Shown: positions 57,650 through 64,000 of the stretch, piece by piece
Numbering within the stretch: position 1 is the first letter of the stretch
How the letters are laid out: each line of letters starts with the position of its first letter
DNA from: Symbiodinium natans
Taxonomy: Eukaryota > Sar > Dinophyceae > Suessiales > Symbiodiniaceae
DNA length: 64,000 nt
Direction: 5' to 3'
NCBI GenBank assembly: GCA_905221605.1
Contig: CAJNDS010002201.1
Coordinates: forward strand, 281,022 to 345,021
The notes under the pieces: model-generated
Seen by the model: the letters and a program-made list of their open reading frames with translations, nothing else
What the model was told of the DNA's origin: nothing
The model's database searches: none
Program-made: the position numbers and the translations under genes

Positions 57650-57699
57650 GTTTAGGGTTTCGGGTTTAGGGTTTAGGGTTTACGGTTTAGGGTTTAGGG
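57650..57699 (+). repeat. internal TTTAGGG tract
   Basis: Seven units, with TTTCGGG and TTTACGG variants. Confidence 0.9.
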
Positions 57700-57851
57700 A
57701 ACACTTGAAGGCGAGAAGTTCATGGCCCGGAAGCACGGCCTGCTACAACCGCCTGAGAGAAGGCTCATCAAACCATGGAGCAAAGCCCAGCCAAAGCCTG
57801 CCATCTCGAGTCCACGGTGTGGCGTAGCTCCAGGGTGCCAACCTCAACACA

Positions 57852-57958
57852 GGGTTTAGGGTTTAGGGTTTAGGGTTTAGGGTTTAGGGTTTAGGGTTTA
57901 GGGTTTAGGGTTTATATAGGGTTTAGGGTTTAGGGTTTGGGGTTTAGGTTTTAGGGTA
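57852..57958 (+). repeat. internal TTTAGGG tract
   Basis: About 14 units, interrupted by TTTATATAGGG and TTTGGGG, 150 bases after the previous tract and in the same orientation. Confidence 0.93.
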
Positions 57959-58193
57959 ATTCCAGGTTGCTCCCCAGGCGGAGGGCATTTAAAAAAATAT
58001 TGAATCTCCCTCTACAGTGAGCTGAGGCAGTGCTTGGAAAGTACCACGACACGGGGGTTGTTTCGTTTCGCACCAAGTTTACACCAAACCCAGCTTACAG
58101 TTCTGGTAGCATCTGGAAGTCGCACGCAGGCTTGTTTGGGGGATGCTGCGCGGTCTGGGTGCGATCCTCGAGACAGCCGACACTCTTGGAACT

Positions 58194-58511
58194 TCACTTG
58201 GTCGCCCATTTTCTTAGTGCTTGCGCAGCTGCCTTCGGACTCATGCATATGTGGATTGCTTTCAAGCCAAAGGTCCCGACTAGTGACTGTGGCACTGCTT
58301 CCGCAAGAATGGCTGAGGCACAGGCTATGGCACAGAAAGCCAGGAATGTGAAGAAAGGTATCGAATAAAGAGTGTCCGCCAAACCGACGGAATCCTCTTC
58401 CATGTTCGGGCTGTTGAAACTCGTATATTGCAGAAGAGGCATCAATTGGGAACTCCAACAAGACCCTTGTCCTTCGCTTTCGGAAACAAGCCCTTGGCAA
58501 GCGCGAGGCAA
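58194..58511 (-). CDS. possible membrane-protein exon, weak
   Basis: The minus frame contains SVGLADTLYSIPFFTFLAFC then AIACASAILAEAVPQ, a plausible membrane span. No further exon or domain recognised. Confidence 0.25.
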   Translation of the reverse strand: MPRACQGLVSESEGQGSCWSSQLMPLLQYTSFNSPNMEEDSVGLADTLYSIPFFTFLAFCAIACASAILAEAVPQSLVGTFGLKAIHICMSPKAAAQALRKWATK

Positions 58512-59339
58512 ATAACGAAAGCCACCACCTGCGCAGCGGTATTTGTTTTACGGATCTGGCGTCAGGTGTTGCGTGATAAGGTGTCGTTTGCGACATCTGA
58601 AAGCTTGTAACTCGCGTGTCAGATGGCACGTCAAGCTAACTCGTCAAACGGAGACACGGATCAGCCACATGACCCACGCTTCGCAAAGCCCTCGGCATGA
58701 GAAAACACTTGTTCAAGAAGCGCCTGAACTCCGACACCTTGGCATCAGACCCGCATCCAAGCAACAGCGTGAATCCAGTGAACTGCTACCCACTCCACTG
58801 CACCGAAAACTGCAAGCCCAGAGTGCAGCCATGTCCAAAAAGGAAAAGATCGGGAAACAGCTACCGTACATGTTTCCGCGACAATGGCATCGACTTGGAT
58901 GGTCATATTCCTTTCAGATCAAGAGGCTAATTCCGATCCGGAATCCATACTCCTCGACGGTTTTCGCAACCAGTTCCGGAAACGATGCCATGATGGCGGC
59001 GGCGGGACGGTGATGTGACTACTACTGTCTGCTCAGATGTACTTTGCAATGTGAAGACTTGGACACCCTGCACAGTCTTACAAAGTAGTCTTGCGCATGC
59101 AACTTTACGGAACATACTCCTTTCCCGAGGTCTAAGTCAAAGGGAGACAAAGCCGGCGTGCGCCAATGAAGACGTCCCACATGTCTTGTTGTTGCGGTTA
59201 CGCATGCCCCCCTGCCAGCTGATTTGTTGCAAGTGCAGAGAATCTAGCAGGCATGACGAATATGATCACAAGGTGCAGATTCAAGGCATGAACATTCTTG
59301 CTAGAATGCCCCGACATGCACGGAAGTCTTCCAGCATGC

Positions 59340-59630
59340 CGATCAACCTTGGTAAAACATCAACATGGCAGCGCACTCCGAAGCTTCGTCAACGTCATCG
59401 GCCACAACCTTCGACCACATGCTGTGAAGCTGTTTCTACGGTTAATTAGCCCACGCGGGAAACGAATTCGTGATGCAACGATAGCAACCATAGCAGCCTT
59501 AAGCACTTGCAGCCTCGATCGATCTGTAAACGCTGCCGACGAGCTTGAGCATTCATGTCAAGTGTGTGCATGCAGTCTTTTGTTGTGGCTTCTGCGCTGG
59601 GACAGGGGTCAAAGTAGCGACAGCACAAAA
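59340..59630 (+). CDS. weak plus-strand coding-like segment
   Basis: The plus frame reads HGSALRSFVNVIGHNLRPHA then VKLFLRLISPRGKRIRDATI before a Cys-rich tail. It has no ATG in frame nearby and no recognised domain. It runs opposite to the identified genes. Confidence 0.2.
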
Positions 59631-59699
59631 ACGGAGCTCTGATGCATTCATGAGTCACTACAGTCCCTAATCCATTCCCACCGCAGCCTGGCATCGTGC

Positions 59700-60840
59700 C
59701 AGGAAGCCCGGTGCGATTCGGACGATGGAAGTGCCGAATCGGGAGAATTGACTCCGCAATCAGACTGAAGACATCGTACCCCTTTCAGGGTTGCCGTGCT
59801 CCGCCACCCAAAGGCGTACGTTGAGAAGCTTCCAGAAGCACTGCCTACCGACCGGTGCCTCTTGTCGAGCTAAAGAAAATCGCAAGCCCCATGGCCATGC
59901 CCAAACTCCCTCACATCCACACACTCAATTGAACCGAAAAAACTATAACTTAGTTGCTTTGGCACAATCAATCTTTTGAAGGGCGAAACTTGCTGCGCCC
60001 AAACTTCCCAAACCCTCCGGACCTCCGGTGCGCTGGCACGGCCGGACCTGGCCGTGCGACGAGCGGCACGGCAGACCCGCTCCTCCTGGCGCTTGAGGGA
60101 GCATGTAGATTTATGTAGATGTAGACTGTTGGGTCGTGTGGCTTCCGCCGGGCCTTCAATGCCGTGGCACGTACTTCCCCCATCTGTCTAGACAATTGTT
60201 GAACAGCTTTCTCCTCCTTCATGACTACGCAACATGTTTGTGTGATCGATCAATTGCCTAACTTTGGCCTCTTAGGGGCATCTCCAAATCCACACCAAAA
60301 GCCAAACTCTTCCCAGCACTGGACAGTGCGTAAGATCCCCACCCGCCCAGCTAAGCGATCACTCGGAAATCCGTCCCCCCTGCCCCCATGCTTCTTGGGG
60401 CAGGCAAGTCCTAGGAAATATTACGGCCACATTTTCCTGGGGCAACCAAGTCCTCAAAAAACGACTGTCAATCTGCCAAGGCCTCAGGCCATAAAAGTCT
60501 GCAAAACAGGTAATTACCCTCCCCCCTCCCAGCGACGTCCATTCAGGCACCCACTCTTTTTTTGACTTCTTGGCCCGGAATGGGAATCCCCTCTTGACCG
60601 GCTTCCCGGAGTGTGTCAGGACATGTCAGGACCATGGGGATCTGGGGCTAACTCCCAAGACAAATGAGCACATGATGGCTCATATGAGCTCGAACAAGTA
60701 CTCTATGTTACAGCTGCAAGGCTCGTGCCCATGAACACTGCGCGGGAGTCGTTTCTGGAACACGTCACTCATGCAGGATTGTCAGCCAAACTCCGCCATC
60801 GGGTCAGCAGGGGCCCGATGCTGTCTAGGATGCGCTCTCC
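59700..60840. other. no recognised gene; possible small exon
   Basis: The minus stretch 60222 to about 60125 (MKEEKAVQQLSRQMGEVRAT) looks coding and could belong to a downstream exon of the BTB gene, but no link can be shown. Two loosely related phrases (TTGGGGCAGGCAAGTCCT and CTGGGGCAACCAAGTCCT) lie at about 60397 and 60438. Confidence 0.3.
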
Positions 60841-60848
60841 ATGTACAC

Positions 60849-61291
60849 CTTGCTCGCAGTTCCTCCCGGAAGCATGCGTGCACCTCCTCTGCAGGAAAGT
60901 CAAACCTGAGCAGCGTTTCTTTGGAGATGCCTGCTCTCGCAAGCTGCTTCAAGTTGACGGAGTAACTCCTCATCATGCGAATCCATTGGTCCTGGTACTC
61001 AGAACTGAGACGCACCTTGATTTCGCTTCGAGGCGAGGCGTCGCGCCTATGCCGTAACCACTCCACTAGCGGCATGAACACCTCAGGGGAGTAGTCCACG
61101 AAAATATTACCATCTGCATCTCTCACAGGCTCCCAGCGTCCTGAAAGCATTGAAGAGATCTTGTTCTCGCCGAGAATGTCGAACAAATCTGCAGACACAG
61201 CAATAAGCTTCTCGCCACCGATGTTGATTGTCACAGGCGACCGGGAGCCAGCGCCATCAGCAGGGCTGGGTTGGACTTCAGAAATCTCCAT
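60849..61291 (-). CDS. BTB/T1 (KCTD-type) domain protein, first exon
   Basis: The open frame from ATG at 61291 contains a potassium-channel tetramerisation (T1/BTB) fold: PVTINIGGEKLIAVSADLFD, then SSMLSGRWEPVRDADGNIFV, DYSPEVFMPLVEWLRHRRDA (about residues 20-90 of the exon). Proteins of this type form oligomers and often act as Cullin-3 adaptors. It is not a channel by itself, as no membrane segment is seen. A charged helical region follows (SEYQDQWIRMMRSYSVNLKQ). The exon ends at a classical AG|GT donor at 60849. Read-through to the stop at 60782 gives basic, unconserved residues. GCGCAG directly precedes the ATG, so this may be an internal exon or a trans-spliced start. Later exons were not found. 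Confidence 0.75.
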
Positions 61292-61372
61292 CTGCGCCCC
61301 AGCTATTTTCCACAATGTCAGTGTAGCTGCAAACTGCTATGCATCTATCGATCTAGCTATCTATCTGCCCAT

Positions 61373-61405
61373 CTATTTATATATATATATATATGTATAC
61401 TTATC

Positions 61406-61437
<32 letters not shown>

Positions 61438-61438
61438 C
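61373..61438. repeat. (TA)n and (CTAT)n microsatellite
   Basis: A TA run at 61376-61395 followed by CTAT tetranucleotide repeats to 61438, just upstream of the BTB exon. Confidence 0.9.
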
Positions 61439-61617
61439 GAAGGAAGCACCCGCATACACTCAGCACGGGTGCACACCTCGGAAGCATGATGGTCCGTGCA
61501 TGCCAGGGCTGTGTTACTGCTTGGAGCCTTTCGGACCAGCCGGGGCAAATATCCAGAAACCTTGAAGATGGTCGTCGGCCGACGGCTTGCTGTTTAATTT
61601 TGCATGAGGGTCTTCAG

Positions 61618-61660
61618 GGTTTAGGGTTTAGGGTTTAGGGTTTAGGGTTTAGGGTTAGGG
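61618..61660 (+). repeat. internal TTTAGGG tract
   Basis: Six units on the plus strand, about 330 bases upstream of the BTB exon. Confidence 0.93.
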
Positions 61661-62334
61661 CAGCAACTTGTAGGCATTCCTTTGTTTGTTGGTCCACATC
61701 GAAGAATTTTTGCGGTGCGCTTTAGCTTGCAGGCTGGTCCCTTATCTGACAGTGGACGATTTCACTTGAGCAGCTATTGCGTTCACCGCGTTGTGCGTTT
61801 GCACGTTCCTGAGTGAGATGTGCAAGGCTTAACCAAAGAATTCCCAAAGGCAGTGAGCGACAAACCCTTCCAAGGTAGGCAAGATTCGCACTACAACCGT
61901 GCAGGTGGTGGTGTGCACTTTACACGTCTGTCGTTGGCCTGTGCTTGTGCAACCACTCATAGCTCGGAGGAGATTTGAAAACTCCATCAGCCAACAGGAC
62001 AACAAAGCAGTATGTTGAACATCCGCTCCTCCCCCACCCCCCCCCCCCTCCCTTCGACTGTCCCCTTCCCTGCACCCCCCTCCCTCGCCCCGCAAAAGCG
62101 TGTGACGGCAGCCCCACCGAAGCAAGTCGCGCAGCATTGAAATTAAGACGTAAGCATGCTTGAATATCCGGCCCATCTTGTGCGAAACCCTTCACAAGTC
62201 AAACGTAGGACTTTCAATGTCGTAGATGCAGGCATACAGTCGAAACTTGGGACACGTGATTTTTCGCAGCAACATGCAAGCTGATGCTTGAAACACCCCC
62301 AGGACTGGGACAAGCCAAGGACTGTAGGCACATC

Positions 62335-62450
62335 CTCACTGTTTGGCCCCACATGGCCTCCTCCTGAACCAGCTCCTGGGCATGGGTCTCCGCCAAGATC
62401 GACAGGGCCCGCTGCAGGACGTGGCGCTCAGATCGAGGGCTCCTGGGCGT
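62335..62450 (-). CDS. unidentified coding-like exon
   Basis: The minus segment reads ERHVLQRALSILAETHAQEL then VQEEAMWGQT, a clear amphipathic helix. It could be an exon of a gene lying upstream of, or including, the BTB exon. No family recognised. The remainder of 61660-62330 shows a C-rich stretch at about 62030-62090 and no gene. Confidence 0.35.
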
Positions 62451-62645
62451 GGCCGAAGCTTTCAGCTTTCGTTGCTCTTGTACTATACTCCCCTTAGATT
62501 CTTAATGAAAAAAATGTGTTTAATGTCCTCTTGGGTTTTATAAGGGGGGATATAGTGCAAGGCGTTACCATGGGTTACGATTAAATCATACTAGGTGGCA
62601 CTGGGCACTAGGAACCCTCTTCTCGCGCGCAGTCACCCCAGAGAG

Positions 62646-62662
62646 ACACACACACACACACA
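62646..62662. repeat. (CA)n microsatellite
   Basis: Short CA run. Confidence 0.85.
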
Positions 62663-62951
62663 ACCCTGACAAATCCTTACCAGGTAAGGCTTACCTTGCT
62701 ACACTGCGGATGTGCCGAAAGCGTTTTGAAGAACGATGCCAGAACTAGCGCGTCTTGAGACAGGACGCGGTGACACAGGATGCGGCCGAAAGAACGAAAA
62801 CCATGCCAACCATACAACCCCATTTGGTTCGCGACCCCATGTGATTTGTCACGTTCTCATACGTTCAAGGACCAAGGACATGACAACCATCACGCCATAT
62901 TAAAGCTCTCAACACTGAAGCTAGAGTTGCGGCTCTTCGCCTGAGGCCCAT

Positions 62952-63272
62952 ATGCCGCTTTCAGGCTACATGCCGCGTTGGGAACGCATGGGTTGGGTTT
63001 GGGACCCATGGGTTCTTTGCAAACCCACATCGGTGTGCTCAGAGTTTTGGAGGGAGAAGGCTCGCTGGGAGGAAGACTCGAGGTATGAGAGGCAGGCAGG
63101 CCAACATTTTCGATCTGACCAAAGGAAGCCGAGTCAACATCTTGGGTATCTGCGGGAGCTGCAGTGGAGAATCTCAGAAGGCGATGTTTTCTTGATTCAA
63201 CGCGAATCCGACACTGACCTCAACCGTGTCATCACCCGATTCATGGTTGGACACAACACGACACACGTTTGA
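62952..63272 (+). CDS. weak plus-strand candidate
   Basis: A frame of 106 codons from ATG, with a Trp-rich start and a protein-like end (QWRISEGDVFLIQRESDTDL then NRVITRFMVGHNTTH). No domain; opposite strand to the identified genes. Confidence 0.25.
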   Translation: MPLSGYMPRWERMGWVWDPWVLCKPTSVCSEFWREKARWEEDSRYERQAGQHFRSDQRKPSQHLGYLRELQWRISEGDVFLIQRESDTDLNRVITRFMVGHNTTHV

Positions 63273-63705
63273 GGAGTGTGATGACACGCTGATCTTGAGA
63301 GTTTGCTGGATGGGCTTCAGATTCCGTTTGGTCGGACGAGGTCTTGTGAAGACTTTGTTACCCGCTTCAGATGTTTTTAGAGGGCGCTTGTGCGCAGCAG
63401 TGATCACGAAGTCTGACCCATGCTCTCATTCTGTCACCTTCATCCCCCTGAGAGGGTTTGCCCCCCTCGAGCATTTATCAAAGGCTCTGCATTTAATTGT
63501 CGTGCCCACTTTCCATGATTGCATTTTGCGCAGCTGATTTGAAGGAAACTCTTACGCTCGTGCGGTAGAAGGAGTGGCTCTGTAAACACAAAATTCTCTT
63601 TCGAACCACGATAATATGATAGCACTGCAGACATCCACCCCCACGCACTACGTTTAAACTTCTGCAGGCACCACAGCTCTGGTCGTTACATTCAATGGGA
63701 GACCG

Positions 63706-63987
63706 ATGGAAAACGCAGGCTTTCAGCGCAACACGCAGAGGGTCGTCCTTTCACCAGACATGGGTCCCAAAATGGCAGGCTTTAGCATCCCGACCCCGCC
63801 GGTCCCACGGAGACCAAGTCCGACGGAACATCGGTCCCCGAAGCCACTTCGACGTCACCCACGCACAGAAGACCACACAAAGAACGCAAAGAAGACCACG
63901 AGAGAGTATTGCACCCCCGCTGAAGAAGCCTTCGAAGTGACCTGCGTGGGAAGACCTCCTTTGACCGTTAAAACGATCGAAAATTAA
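63706..63987 (+). CDS. weak plus-strand candidate, Pro/Arg-rich
   Basis: A frame of 93 codons from ATG, rich in Pro, Arg and Thr (GFSIPTPPVPRRPSPTEHRS) and ending AEEAFEVTCVGRPPLTVK. It overlaps another open frame of similar length and has no recognised domain. Confidence 0.25.
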   Translation: MENAGFQRNTQRVVLSPDMGPKMAGFSIPTPPVPRRPSPTEHRSPKPLRRHPRTEDHTKNAKKTTREYCTPAEEAFEVTCVGRPPLTVKTIEN

Positions 63988-64000
63988 AATGGCCCGCGCC

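Larger units (their letters stand above)
55080..58000. other. no recognised gene; poly-C and TC-rich DNA
   Basis: Contains C runs near 56828-56855, 56965-56980 and 57148-57162, TC-rich DNA at 57310-57380, and two TTTAGGG tracts. The missing first exon of the acid phosphatase may lie between 55040 and 55700. Confidence 0.4.

Noticed and set aside
58012-58629. Minus frame of 205 codons
   Set aside because: No domain; irregular composition. Only the membrane-like stretch in the other minus frame is retained as a weak candidate.

Overview
This window reads as nuclear DNA of a dinoflagellate, most likely of the Symbiodiniaceae type. Three signs support that. Spliced genes use GC and GA as intron starts as often as GT, and introns almost always end AG followed by G. 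TTTAGGG, the plant and dinoflagellate type telomere unit, occurs as seven internal tracts. Every gene I can identify lies on the minus strand. There is no sign of bacterial operons, CRISPR arrays, rRNA or tRNA genes; I did not recognise any RNA gene.

Identified genes, right to left (transcription order on the minus strand): a BTB/T1 (KCTD-type) exon at 60.8-61.3 kb; a purple acid phosphatase at 52.6-55.0 kb with all five metal-ligand motifs; an ABC transporter with an N-terminal Calx-beta domain and a degenerate nucleotide-binding domain at 41.5-44.3 kb; IFT70/TTC30, an intraflagellar transport subunit, in 30 exons at 29.3-35.1 kb; an RNA-binding protein with two RRM domains split over six exons at 20.2-22.2 kb; and a tandem pair of intronless sulfotransferase-like genes with signal peptides at 13.1-15.4 kb. 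Between them are clusters of minus-strand segments that look coding but that I cannot name (2.5-3.7, 5.8-8.5, 10.2, 11.4-12.2, 17, 19, 24-27, 37, 48-51 kb). Three or four weak plus-strand candidates are listed with low confidence.

The intervening DNA is rich in simple repeats: TG minisatellites at 0.6 and 1.1 kb, a 730-base ACTAATAAT-type array at 5.0-5.8 kb, (CTA)n at 11.1 kb, (ACG)n at 12.9 kb, poly-C tracts, and an AT-rich degenerate repeat block at 38.7-39.2 kb. There are also short inverted-repeat elements. The best supported is a family with ends TTGGGGATG...CATCCCAA: two copies are flanked by 8-10 base direct repeats, a third carries an expanded CTA tract, and one lies inside an intron of the RRM gene.

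The genes do not form one pathway. They cover cilium assembly (IFT70), secretory or surface chemistry (sulfotransferases, acid phosphatase, ABC transporter), RNA binding, and a probable BTB adaptor. Exon boundaries were read by eye from conserved protein sequence and by checking that phases add up; no alignment program was run.
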